This document shows, piece by piece, positions 1 to 9,300 of a stretch of 40,195 nt of DNA. The DNA is from Gammaproteobacteria bacterium (GTDB taxonomy: Bacteria; Pseudomonadota; Gammaproteobacteria; Thiohalobacterales; Thiohalobacteraceae), in NCBI GenBank assembly GCA_016218375.1, contig JACREG010000182.1:1-40195 (forward strand). Reading direction: 5' to 3'. Each line of letters opens with the position of its first letter. Position 1 is the stretch's first letter. Position numbers and translations under genes: made by a program. Below the pieces are notes generated by a model. The model was not told the origin of the DNA, ran no database searches, and was given only the letters and a program-made list of their open reading frames with translations.

Positions 1-799
1 AATGCTTCTTCACCCAGGCGACGCGATCGAGCACGCCCTTGGAATGGCCGTGCGCGGTATCGACAACGATGACGTCGACGCCGGCCGCGACCAATGCCGC
101 GACGCGCTCGTCGGTGCCGGCGCCCACGCCGACCGCCGCGCCGACGCGCAATTGCGCTTGATCGTCTTTGCAGGCGTTGGGTTTGTCGGTGGCCTTCTGG
201 ATATCCTTGACGGTGATCAGACCGCGCAAGGCGAAATGGCTGTCGACCACCAGCACCTTCTCGATGCGGTGCGCGTGCAGCAGACGGATGATTTCATCTT
301 TCTCCGCACCCTCTTTCACTGTGACCAGGCGATCCTTCGGCGTCATGACTTCGGAGACCGGCGCGTCGAAGCGCGATTCGAAACGCAGATCGCGGTTGGT
401 GACGATGCCGACCAGTTCGCTGCCGTCGACCACCGGCACACCGGAGATGTTGTGGGCGCGGGTCAGGTCGAGCACTTCGCGGATGCAGGTCGTCGGGCTC
501 ACCGTGAACGGGTCTTTGATGACGCCGCTTTCGAATTTCTTCACCGCGCGCACTTGGTCGGCCTGCTGTTCCAGGGTCATGTTCTTGTGGATGATGCCGA
601 TGCCGCCTTCCTGCGCCAGGGCGATGGCCAGACGCGCCTCGCTGACGGTGTCCATGGCCGCCGACAGCAGCGGGATGTTCAGGGTGATGTCGCGGGTCAA
701 CTGGGTTCTGAGTTCGACATCCTTGGGCAGGACGGTCGAATGGTCGGGCAGGAGCAGGACATCATCAAAGGTGAGGGCTTCTTCGGCAATACGCAGCAT
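1..799 (-). CDS. guaB: IMP dehydrogenase, N-terminal part (runs off the window)
   Basis: Cytosolic enzyme that oxidises IMP to XMP with NAD+, the committed step of guanine nucleotide synthesis. The 266 residues visible start [21 protein letters not shown], shortened here to the recognisable TFDDVLLLP signature. They continue through the first part of the TIM barrel ([19 protein letters not shown], then GGIGIIHKN). A CBS-domain pair follows at about residues 90-205 (ITNRDLRFE and [11 protein letters not shown] types), and the barrel resumes with [11 protein letters not shown] at the window edge. The catalytic cysteine loop is outside the window. The ATG at 797-799 gives the family's usual N terminus. 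It is divergent from xseA, a common gammaproteobacterial arrangement, and guaA would be expected beyond the edge. Identification is secure. Confidence 0.96.
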   Translation of the reverse strand, partial: MLRIAEEALTFDDVLLLPDHSTVLPKDVELRTQLTRDITLNIPLLSAAMDTVSEARLAIALAQEGGIGIIHKNMTLEQQADQVRAVKKFESGVIKDPFTVSPTTCIREVLDLTRAHNISGVPVVDGSELVGIVTNRDLRFESRFDAPVSEVMTPKDRLVTVKEGAEKDEIIRLLHAHRIEKVLVVDSHFALRGLITVKDIQKATDKPNACKDDQAQLRVGAAVGVGAGTDERVAALVAAGVDVIVVDTAHGHSKGVLDRVAWVKKH

Positions 800-841
800 G
801 AGCGGTGAGTCCTACCTAACGGCTTGAAGTGAAGGGAGGTA

Positions 842-870
842 ATTATAGGTTGTGGGGGGCTTAGGGTAAA
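842..870 (-). promoter_or_regulatory. Sigma-70-type promoter of guaB
   Basis: On the minus strand there is a perfect TATAAT at 847-842. A TTTACC hexamer (4/6 match to TTGACA) lies 17 bases upstream at 870-865. Transcription would start about 35 nt before the guaB ATG at 799. The site lies in the 91-base gap between guaB and xseA, so it may affect both genes. Confidence 0.6.
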
Positions 871-890
871 CCGGCCAGGGCTCGGGTATC

Positions 891-2273
891 ATGCCGCCCA
901 TGCCCAACTCCGCCCCCGATGACCGCGATATCTACAGCGTCGGCCGCCTCAATGCCGAGGCCCGCGCCCTGCTGGAGGGCGCTTTTCCGCTGATCTGGGT
1001 CCAGGGCGAGCTGTCCAATGTCTCCCGCCCCTCCTCCGGGCACCTGTATTTCACCCTCAAGGACGCCAGCGCCCAGATCCGCTGCGCCATGTTCCGCGGC
1101 AACAACCGCTTCCTGAGATTCCGCCCCGAGGACGGCGCCCAGGTGGTGGTGCGCGCCAACCTGTCGCTGTACGAGGCGCGCGGCGACTACCAGCTCATCG
1201 TTCAGAGCATGGAAGCGGCCGGCGACGGTGCCCTGCAACGCACCTTCGAGGCGCTCAAGCAGAAGCTCGCCGCCGAAGGCCTGTTCGATGCGGCGCACAA
1301 AGTCGACCTGCCGGCGTTGCCCCGGCGTATCGGCGTCATCACCTCGCCGACCGGTGCGGCCATCCGCGATATTCTGAGCGTGCTCGCGCGGCGCTTCCCG
1401 GCCATCCCGGTGTTGGTCTATCCGGTGCCGGTGCAAGGCCAGGGTGCCGGCGCCGAGATCGCCGCCACGATCCGCCGTGCGGATGCGCGCCGCGACTGCG
1501 ATGTGCTGATCGTCGCGCGCGGTGGCGGTTCGCTGGAAGACCTGTGGGCGTTCAATGAAGAAATCGTCGCGCGCGCCATCTATGACTGCGGCCTGCCTAT
1601 CGTCAGCGGCGTCGGTCATGAAGTGGATTTCACCATCGCCGATTTCGTCGCCGACCGGCGCGCACCGACGCCCTCGGTCGCGGCGGAAATGGTCAGTCCG
1701 GATCGGAACGAGTGGCTGAATCAATTGCGCGCGTTGGATGCCGAACTCTACAAGCGCCTCGCGCGCCGTATCGAACGACTCGGCGAACGCTTGGCTTGGC
1801 TGGGCAAACGTCTGCAACAGCAACATCCGGGACAGCGCCTGCGCCAGCGCGCGCAACGCCTCGACGAACTGGAACAGCGCCTGCACCGCGCGACATATAG
1901 CGCATTGCATCGTCGCACCGCGCGGCTGGCGACCGTGCATGCGCAACTCCAACGGCATCACCCCGGCGCGCGCCTGCAACACCTGCGTGATCTGCACAGC
2001 GCTCTCGCGCGGCGTCTAAACGTTGCGGTACAGACGCAACTCAAACAGTTACGCCAACATCTCGCGGCATTCGCCCGCGCATTGGATACGGTCAGCCCGC
2101 TGGCCACGCTGGAACGCGGTTATGCCATCGTTACTCTGAGCGACGGCCGCGTACTGCACGATGCGCAACACGTACGGCCGGGCGATAGCATCGAAGCACG
2201 CCTGGCACGCGGACGTCTGCGCTGTAGCGTGGATGCTATCGAACCGCCCCCAGGCAGTCGAACAGACAGTTGA
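891..2273 (+). CDS. xseA: Exodeoxyribonuclease VII large subunit
   Basis: Large catalytic subunit of exonuclease VII, which degrades single-stranded DNA from both ends and acts in mismatch repair and recombination. The 460 residues show the N-terminal OB-fold (IWVQGELSNVSRPSSGHLYF, about residues 35-55) followed by the catalytic domain. Its diagnostic motifs are RIGVITSPTGAAIRDIL, VARGGGSLEDLWAFNEE and SGVGHEVDFTIADFVADRRA. A long Arg/Leu/Gln-rich coiled-coil segment follows, then the conserved C-terminal LERGYAIV. Length is normal for the family. An ATG at 900 is an equally possible start; neither has a strong Shine-Dalgarno sequence. The small subunit gene xseB is not in this window. The stop overlaps the region of the next gene, so the two are probably co-transcribed. 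Confidence 0.97.
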   Translation: MPPMPNSAPDDRDIYSVGRLNAEARALLEGAFPLIWVQGELSNVSRPSSGHLYFTLKDASAQIRCAMFRGNNRFLRFRPEDGAQVVVRANLSLYEARGDYQLIVQSMEAAGDGALQRTFEALKQKLAAEGLFDAAHKVDLPALPRRIGVITSPTGAAIRDILSVLARRFPAIPVLVYPVPVQGQGAGAEIAATIRRADARRDCDVLIVARGGGSLEDLWAFNEEIVARAIYDCGLPIVSGVGHEVDFTIADFVADRRAPTPSVAAEMVSPDRNEWLNQLRALDAELYKRLARRIERLGERLAWLGKRLQQQHPGQRLRQRAQRLDELEQRLHRATYSALHRRTARLATVHAQLQRHHPGARLQHLRDLHSALARRLNVAVQTQLKQLRQHLAAFARALDTVSPLATLERGYAIVTLSDGRVLHDAQHVRPGDSIEARLARGRLRCSVDAIEPPPGSRTDS

Positions 2274-2281
2274 GCACGTTC

Positions 2282-3133
2282 ATGCGCCGCATCCTGCCGC
2301 TTATCTTCGTACTGTTCCCACTCCTCGCACAGGCGTTGCCGCGCGCCGAGGCCGTGCCCGGCGGTATCGCCATCGTCCCGCTCGGTGAATCCACCCACGC
2401 ACCGCAAGCCCGATATGGCGGCAACCGCGTTCTGGTCAGCCACGATAACGGACAGTGGTACGCCGTGGTGGGATTGTCCCTGGCGACCAAACCGGGCCAA
2501 CACACGTTGGAGATAAACCCTGGCAAGGGCTGGAGCGAACGCCGCACGTTCAGCGTCGCGGACAAGGCGTATGTAACGCAGCGTCTGACCATTCAGGACA
2601 AACGCAAGGTGGAACCGAATGCGGCGGATCTGGAACGCATTCGCCTCGAAGCCGTGCGTATCGATAAAGCCCTGAGCCGGTACAGCGAACAGGCCAGCGT
2701 GCCGACCGATTTTCTGCAACCGACCGCGGGCGTGCGCAGCAGTTCGTTCGGTTCGCGACGCATTTTCAACGGCCAGCCGCGCAAACCGCACAGCGGCATG
2801 GATATCGCCGCGGACGCCGGCGCGCCGATCCAGGCACCCGCCGCCGGAGTCGTGATCGACAGCGGCGATTTCTTTTTCAATGGCAACACGGTGTTCATCG
2901 ATCACGGTCAGGGATTGATTACGCTGTACTGTCATCTGAGCCGCATCGATGTGAAGCCCGGCGATCGGGTTCAGGCCGGCGAGCGCATCGGCGCCGTCGG
3001 CATGACCGGGCGCGTCACCGGCCCGCACTTGCACTGGGGCGTGAGCCTGAACGATGCGCGCGTCGATCCGCGGCTGTTCCTGCCGCCTCCTCCGACAACG
3101 CCCGACGCACCCGCGACCGACACGGGTAGGTGA
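2282..3133 (+). CDS. M23 family metallopeptidase (LytM-like), secreted
   Basis: Predicted periplasmic zinc endopeptidase or amidase activator acting on peptidoglycan cross-links. The 283-residue product starts with a signal peptide (MRRILPLIFVLFPLLAQALP). A beta-rich middle domain follows, then a C-terminal M23 domain. The zinc motifs are intact: HSGMD (H170, D174) and HLHW (H249, H251), with the LYCHLS strand between them, so the enzyme is probably active rather than a degenerate EnvC/NlpD-type activator. The tail is proline-rich. A TTG at 2270 would add four residues and overlap the xseA stop; the ATG at 2282 is preferred because it places the signal peptide at the N terminus. It lies directly behind xseA, probably in one transcript. 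Confidence 0.9.
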   Translation: MRRILPLIFVLFPLLAQALPRAEAVPGGIAIVPLGESTHAPQARYGGNRVLVSHDNGQWYAVVGLSLATKPGQHTLEINPGKGWSERRTFSVADKAYVTQRLTIQDKRKVEPNAADLERIRLEAVRIDKALSRYSEQASVPTDFLQPTAGVRSSSFGSRRIFNGQPRKPHSGMDIAADAGAPIQAPAAGVVIDSGDFFFNGNTVFIDHGQGLITLYCHLSRIDVKPGDRVQAGERIGAVGMTGRVTGPHLHWGVSLNDARVDPRLFLPPPPTTPDAPATDTGR

Positions 3134-3212
3134 GTTTTTCCAACCGTTTGGCTGTCAGCGTTATAGGACACACCGTTGCCGATGCGTGGGACTTCTGAAA
3201 TTCAGTGCAGGC

Positions 3213-3237
3213 GGCTGCACGGAAAACCCGTGCAGCC
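3213..3237 (+). terminator. Strong hairpin after the M23 peptidase gene
   Basis: A perfect 10-bp stem (GGCTGCACGG / CCGTGCAGCC) with a five-base loop lies 80 bases past the M23 stop codon. It is followed by CGTTTCACC, a weak U-run, so it may be an inefficient intrinsic terminator or a 3'-end stabiliser. Confidence 0.5.
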
Positions 3238-3363
3238 CGTTTCACCCTCCTGCTGCACCGCGCCTTCACTTCTTGCCTTAAATTCATAAAGTATATAAAT
3301 ATCATGTTGTAACGCCGTTATATGCAGGCGGGTAGTCAAGCCATATCACTGCCGTTCTTTACT

Positions 3364-3382
3364 CTAAATGCGAATCATTGTA
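3364..3382 (+). promoter_or_regulatory. Fur box-like operator upstream of the iron permease
   Basis: The core AATGCGAATCATT matches 11 of 13 central positions of the classic Fur consensus (AATGATAATCATT); about 12 of 19 match over the full box. It lies about 46 bases before the ATG of an FTR1-type iron permease, the expected position for iron-dependent repression. The flanks are AT-rich, consistent with an overlapping promoter. Confidence 0.65.
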
Positions 3383-3427
3383 TTTTAGCCCGCAAGATTA
3401 GCAGTTCCTTTTAGAGGGTCATACACC

Positions 3428-5338
3428 ATGTACCGCCTGTTCATCCGCACCCTGCTGTTGCTCGCCTTGCCAGGTTTGGCGCTGGCCAGCCCCGATCTAT
3501 CGAAGCTGGTGCAATTGGTCGACTATGTCGGCGTCGATTACCGTGGCGCGGTCCAAGACGGCAAAATCGTGAACCCGGCCGAGTACGACGAGATGCGCGA
3601 CTTCACCCGCGCCATCGAGGAACAGATCCAGCAGCTTCCCGAAACCATTAACACGGCGAACATACACGCCAGCGCCCGCCAGCTTGCACAGTTGGTCGAA
3701 CAGAAGCGTACACCCGACACCGTGGCCGCCACGGCCGCGGAACTGCGCCACACGCTGATCGGCACCTTTGAGATCGCGGTTGTCCCACGCATGGCTCCCG
3801 ATCTACCGCGCGCCCGTCAATTGTTCAGCGACAACTGCGCGGCCTGTCATGGACTGACCGGTCAGGGTAATGGCATACAGGCGCGCAGCATGGACCCGGC
3901 GCCGACCGATTTCACCAATGGCGAACGTTATGGCCAACGCACCGTCTACGGTCTGTACAGCACCATCAGCGCCGGCGTCGGCGACACTGCCATGCGCGGC
4001 TTCACGGAACTGAGCGACGAGGACCGTTGGAGCGTGGCCTTCCTGGTCGGACAGATGGCCACCACCGAAACCGCGCGCGACGCGGGTAAAGCGGCGCTTG
4101 CCGCTAAAGCCCCCGCCAGCGCGCTCGCCGATCTGCAACGCTTCACCGTCACAACCCCTGACGAGGCCGGCGCCGCTTACGGCAATGGTGGTGCCGAAGT
4201 CATGGCTTATCTGCGTGCGCATCCGGAATCCATGTTCGCCAACGCCGCACCGCTGGATTACGCCCGCGACACCCTTGCAGCCAGCCTCGATGCCTATCGC
4301 AACGGTCAGCGCGAGACCGCCTACAAACTCGCCGTCGCCGCGTATCTGGAAGGTTTCGAACTGGTCGAGCACAGCTTGGATACCGTCGACAGCGAACTGC
4401 GCGCTCAGGTCGAAACCGAAATGACCAATTACCGCAACCTGCTGCGCAACGACAACGCGATCAATGTCGTCGAAGACCAGGCCACGCGCGTGCGACAACT
4501 GCTCGACGAAGTTTCCACACGACTCAGTGCGGAAGGCTCATTGTCGACCGGCGCGGCTTTCGCCAGCGCGTTCATTATCCTGCTGCGCGAAGGTCTGGAG
4601 GCGATTCTGGTCATCGCCGCGCTGGCCGCGTTCCTCATCAAGACCGAACGTCGCGATGCCATGCTCTATCTGCATTACGGCTGGGTCAGTGCGTTGCTGT
4701 TGGGCATGGCGACCTGGATTGCATCCATGTATTTGTTCGATTTCAGCGGCGCCGGTCGCGAACTGACCGAGGGTGTAGGCGCACTGGTGGCCATGGCGGT
4801 ATTGTTCTATGTCGGCTTCTGGATGCACAGCAAGACCAACGCCGTGCAATGGAAACGCTTCATCGACGGTTCCGTGCAGAAGGCGTTGGGCACGGGCACG
4901 TTGTGGGGTCTGACCGGTTTGTCGTTCATCGCGGTCTATCGCGAAGTCTTCGAGACTATTCTGTTCTACCAAGCCCTGTGGGTGCAGGCGGACATGCCGG
5001 CCCAGACCATGCTGGTCTCCGGGCTGGGCAGCGGCATTGCTGCGCTGGTCGTACTGTCGTGGCTGATCCTGCGCTACAGCACGCGCCTGCCGCTGCGCCA
5101 GTTCTTCTCCGCCACCAGTATTTTCATGTTCGTGCTCGCGGTCGTCTTCGCCGGCAAGGGCATCGCAGCGTTGCAGGAGGCCGGCAAACTGCCGCTCGAC
5201 CCGATCGACTTCCCGCGCATCGATCTGCTCGGCATCTATCCGAATCTGCAAGGTCTTGCGGTTCAGGGCGGTCTGCTGATGCTGGCAGTGCTGATCCTGT
5301 GGATCAGCGGCCTGAAACAACGGAGCGCCGCGGCATAA
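3428..5338 (+). CDS. Cytochrome c / FTR1 family iron permease fusion
   Basis: Inner-membrane high-affinity iron uptake protein of the oxidase-dependent FTR1/EfeU type. The 636 residues begin with a signal peptide (cleavage after about ALA-20). A periplasmic helical region carries one haem c site, CAACH (C137, C140, H141). The C-terminal half is a seven-helix FTR1 permease. Both iron-binding REXXE motifs are present: REGLE near residue 386 and REVFE near residue 505. The cytochrome domain probably oxidises Fe(II) or accepts electrons during transport, replacing separate EfeO/EfeB partners; that is inference. A GAGGG Shine-Dalgarno precedes the ATG, and the Fur-like box upstream predicts induction under iron limitation. 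No efeO or efeB neighbour is present. Confidence 0.93.
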   Translation: MYRLFIRTLLLLALPGLALASPDLSKLVQLVDYVGVDYRGAVQDGKIVNPAEYDEMRDFTRAIEEQIQQLPETINTANIHASARQLAQLVEQKRTPDTVAATAAELRHTLIGTFEIAVVPRMAPDLPRARQLFSDNCAACHGLTGQGNGIQARSMDPAPTDFTNGERYGQRTVYGLYSTISAGVGDTAMRGFTELSDEDRWSVAFLVGQMATTETARDAGKAALAAKAPASALADLQRFTVTTPDEAGAAYGNGGAEVMAYLRAHPESMFANAAPLDYARDTLAASLDAYRNGQRETAYKLAVAAYLEGFELVEHSLDTVDSELRAQVETEMTNYRNLLRNDNAINVVEDQATRVRQLLDEVSTRLSAEGSLSTGAAFASAFIILLREGLEAILVIAALAAFLIKTERRDAMLYLHYGWVSALLLGMATWIASMYLFDFSGAGRELTEGVGALVAMAVLFYVGFWMHSKTNAVQWKRFIDGSVQKALGTGTLWGLTGLSFIAVYREVFETILFYQALWVQADMPAQTMLVSGLGSGIAALVVLSWLILRYSTRLPLRQFFSATSIFMFVLAVVFAGKGIAALQEAGKLPLDPIDFPRIDLLGIYPNLQGLAVQGGLLMLAVLILWISGLKQRSAAA

Positions 5339-5366
5339 ACCAGCCGTTGCGCATCGCGCGGCAAAC

Positions 5367-6386
5367 TCAGCGCCACACCCCATCCGGGGTGCGGTGGCTG
5401 TCCATCACCTTCATATAGTTCGCACGGTCGTAGGCGCCAGGGTCGATGGCATGCCGGCGACTGACGCTGCCTTTGAGTTGTTTCACCGAACTGTATTCGT
5501 GTTTGTCCATCCAGTGGATCAAATCGTCGCGAATGCTGCCGAGAAACTCCGGACCTTCCTTGAGCAGCACGCTGCACAGATGCGTGACATCGGCGCCGGC
5601 CATCAGCGCCTTCAGGACATCCGCCTCGGAATGAATGCCGCCCGTCACCGCCAACGACAAACCCACCTGCCCATACAATGCGGCCACCCAATGGATGCGC
5701 AACAACGACTCATAGGGCGACGACAGCGTCAGTGTCGGCACGACTTCGCGCGTCTCCAGATCGATGTCCGGCTGATAGAAGCGGTTGAACAGCGCCACGC
5801 CACGCGCGCCCGCCGCTTCGAGACTGCGCACGAAATGTCCCGGCGAACTGAACTGCGACGACAGCTTCATGGTAATCGGAATCGTCACATGCTGTTTCAG
5901 CTCATAGAGCAGCTCGACATAGCGCGCTTCGACCTCGGCCGACGATTCGTGCACATTGCTGGCAACGTAATAGATGTTCAGCTCCAGCGCATCGGCGCCG
6001 GCTTGCTGTAATTGCCGCCCGTAATGCACCCAGCCACCGGGCGTGATGCCATTGAGACTGGCAATCACCGGGATATGCAGCATGCGTTTGAGCGTCGCTA
6101 CCTGCTCCAGATATTCGTCGAGTTCGCTGAGATAGGCCTCGGGTGCTGGCACCGGCAGAAACGAATCCGCCTCGCCGAAGCCGATCGCCTGTTCGTGAAA
6201 AAAGCGCGCGGCGGCCTCCTCGGAGGCGAGTATGGTTTCTACGAACAGCGAAAACATCACCAGCGCGGAGGCGCCGGCATCTTCTAGGCGCCGCGCCGTA
6301 TCCAGATCGCGCGACAGCGGCGAGGCCGACGGCACCAGCGGGTTGGCGAGCGTGAGGCCCAGATACTCGGTGCTGAGATCGATCAT
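5367..6386 (-). CDS. Dihydroorotate dehydrogenase-like flavoprotein
   Basis: FMN-binding TIM-barrel protein of the DHOD-like group often found beside pyruvate:ferredoxin oxidoreductase. The true substrate is unknown; pyrimidine synthesis is unlikely to be its main job. Visible motifs are LGLTLANPLVPSASPLS at the N terminus, IPVIASLNG, ADALELNIYY, VTIPITMKLSSQFS, and AVTGGIHSEADVLKALMAGAD, a phosphate-binding loop. The start was chosen from the Shine-Dalgarno AAGGAGGA: it sits 7 nt before the ATG at 6386 but only 1 nt before an ATG at 6392 that would add Met-Ser. The gene follows nifJ with at most a 4-bp overlap, so translation is coupled. A role in electron transfer linked to pyruvate oxidation is inference from this context. 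Confidence 0.88.
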   Translation of the reverse strand: MIDLSTEYLGLTLANPLVPSASPLSRDLDTARRLEDAGASALVMFSLFVETILASEEAAARFFHEQAIGFGEADSFLPVPAPEAYLSELDEYLEQVATLKRMLHIPVIASLNGITPGGWVHYGRQLQQAGADALELNIYYVASNVHESSAEVEARYVELLYELKQHVTIPITMKLSSQFSSPGHFVRSLEAAGARGVALFNRFYQPDIDLETREVVPTLTLSSPYESLLRIHWVAALYGQVGLSLAVTGGIHSEADVLKALMAGADVTHLCSVLLKEGPEFLGSIRDDLIHWMDKHEYSSVKQLKGSVSRRHAIDPGAYDRANYMKVMDSHRTPDGVWR

Positions 6387-6388
6387 GC

Positions 6389-9300
6389 TCATTCCTCCTT
6401 GGCGGCGGGTGCGGTGGGCTGTTCCACCGACGGTGGATCTGACTCGCCCCACGGCAAATCCGCCAATTGTTTGTAGTGATGATAGCGCGCGCGAACTTCC
6501 TGCTGCGAACGCGCGAGAAATGCCTCGGCCGCATCCGGATGACTGCGCCAGAGCATACTGAAGCGCGTCTCGGTGCCGATGAAATCCTTATACGGAATCG
6601 ACGGCTCCGGCGAATCCAGATGCAGCGGGTTTTTTCCGCCGGCGGCGCGCGCCGGTTCGTAGCGGAACAACGGCCAATGCCCGCTGCTCACCGCGAGATC
6701 CTGCTGGCGGTGATTGAAGGACAGATCTACGCCATGAGCGATGCACGGCGCGTAGGCGATAATCAACGACGGTCCGTCATGCGCCTCGGCATCCAGGAAG
6801 CTGCGCAGCGTCTGCATATCCTTCGCACCGTAAGCGACATGCGCGACATACACATTCTCGTAACTCATCGCCAGCAGGGCCAGATCCTTCTTTCCGGTAG
6901 CCTTGCCGGCGGCGGAAAACTTCGCCACCGCGCCGCGCGGCGTGGCCTTGGAGGTTTGCCCGCCGGTATTGGAATACACCTCGGTATCCAGCACCAGAAT
7001 GTTCACATTGCGCCCCGAGGCGAGCACATGATCGAGGCCGCCGTAGCCGATATCATAGGCCCAACCGTCACCACCGATGATCCATACGCTTTTGCGTATC
7101 AGATTTTCGGCGACCGTCTCCAGTTCGCGCGCACGCGCATCGTCGATATTTCTGAGCATCTCGCGCAACTGTGCCACACGGGCGCGCTGCTCGGCGATGG
7201 CCTTCTCATCCGTCTGCTCGCCGGGCCGGGCTGCAGCACGCAATGCCGCGGCCAGGTCTTCACCAAGCGATTCCTTCAAATCGCACACCAACTCGCGTGC
7301 GTACTCGGTCTGCTTGTCGATGGCGACGCGCATGCCTAAACCAAACTCGGCATTGTCCTCGAACAGCGAATTATTCCAGGCTGGACCACGCCCTTCGACA
7401 TTGACGGTCCAGGGTGTGGTCGGCAGATTGCCGCCGTAGATGGACGAACAGCCGGTGGCATTGGCGACGACCATGCGGTCGCCGAACAACTGGCTGGCGA
7501 GTTTGATGTACGGCGTCTCGCCGCAGCCCACGCAGGCACCGGAGAACTCGAACAGCGGCTGCAACAGCATCGAGCCTTTGATCGTCGTGAACTTCACCTC
7601 GCGCCGGTCGTATTCAGGCAGCGTGAGGAAGAATGCCCAGTTGACCTTCTCATGTTCGCGCAATGCCGCGACGGGCGCCATGTTCAGCGCCTTGCGCGAG
7701 GCATTGGACTTGTCGCGGATCGGACAGATGTCCACACACAAGCCGCAACCGGTACAGTCCTCCGGCGCGACTTGATACATCATCACATGGTCTTGTGGAT
7801 AATCCTTGCCCAGCACCTTGCGGTATTTGAAACCGGCCGGTGCATCCTGCATCAGCTCGGCGGGCACCAGCTTGCTGCGGATCACGCCATGCGGGCACAC
7901 CAATGGACACTTGCCGCATTGGGTACACAGTTCCGGCTCCCACACAGGGATTTCCAGTGCGAGATTGCGTTTCTCGAACGCCGCCGTGCCCAGCGGGAAG
8001 CTGCCGTCCGCCGGCATGCAGCTAACCGGCACGTCATCACCACGCCCGGCGATCAGCTCGGCGGTGAAGCGCCGCACGAAGTCCGGTGCATCTTCTGCGA
8101 TCAGGGCCGGCCGCTCAAAGAAACTGGTCGCAGCAACCGGCAGCTTCACCTCATACAGACTGGCGAGCGCGGCATCGATGGCGCGGAAGTTGAACTCGAC
8201 GATGCGCTGGCCCTTGCGCCCGTAGGTTTTCTCCACCGCATGCTTGATCGCGGCGATGGCCTGCTCGCGCGGCAGCACGCCGGAGATGGCGAAGAAGCAG
8301 GTCTGCATAATGGTGTTGATGCGCTTACCCATCTGCGCGTCCTGCGCGACCTTGTACGCATCGATGACATAGAAGCGAATGCGTTTGTCCAGCATCTGTT
8401 GTTGCATGCGGCGCGGCAGGCTATCCCATACCTGGTCCGGCGACTCGGACGCGTTGAGCAGGAACACCGCCCCAGGCGCGGCCATGTCGAGCATATCGTA
8501 GCGTTGCAGGAATACCGGCTGATGGCAGGCGATGAATTGCGCCTGATGGTCGCCGATGAGATAGGTCGAGCGGATCGGCCGTGGACCGAAGCGCAGATGC
8601 GACACCGTCACCGCGCCGGATTTTTTCGAGTCGTAAACGAAATAACCCTGCGCGTGCAGGTCGGTGTCTTCGCCGATGATCTTGATGGAGTTCTTATTGG
8701 CGCTGACCGTGCCGTCGGAACCCAGGCCGTAGAACAGCGCCTGTACGCAACCCTCATGTGCGTCGGTGCGGAAATCGGCGTCCCAGGCCAGGCTGGTATG
8801 GCTGACATCGTCATGGATGCCGATGGTGAAACCGTTCTTCGGCTGCGCGCGACTGAGTTCGTCGAAGACCGCTTTAATCATCCCCGGCGTGAATTCCTTG
8901 GACGACAACCCGTAGCGGCCGCCGATGACGCGCGGCAGACGCGCAAACTTTGCATCACCCTGCATATGGACCTGCGCCAGCGCGGTCACCACATCCTTGT
9001 ATAAGGGCTCGCCGTCGCTGCCCGGTTCCTTGGTGCGGTCGAGCACGGCGATGGCGCGGATGCTGGCCGACAATGCATCCAGCAATGCATTGGCATCGAA
9101 CGGCCGATACAGGCGCACCCGCAGCACACCGACCTTGGCGCCCTGCCCGTTCAGATAATCGACCGTCTCGTGCACCGCCTCGGCGCCCGAACCCATGATG
9201 ACGATGACGCGTTCGGCATCCGCTGCACCGTGATAGTCGAACAGGCGATAGCGGCGGCCGGTGAGTTCGGCGAAACGGTCCATCAGCGTCTGCACGATGC

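Noticed and set aside
5375-5395. GC-rich hairpin ACCCC/GGGGT near the end of the DHOD-like gene, read as a terminator
   Set aside because: It lies within the coding sequence and has no T-run on either strand.
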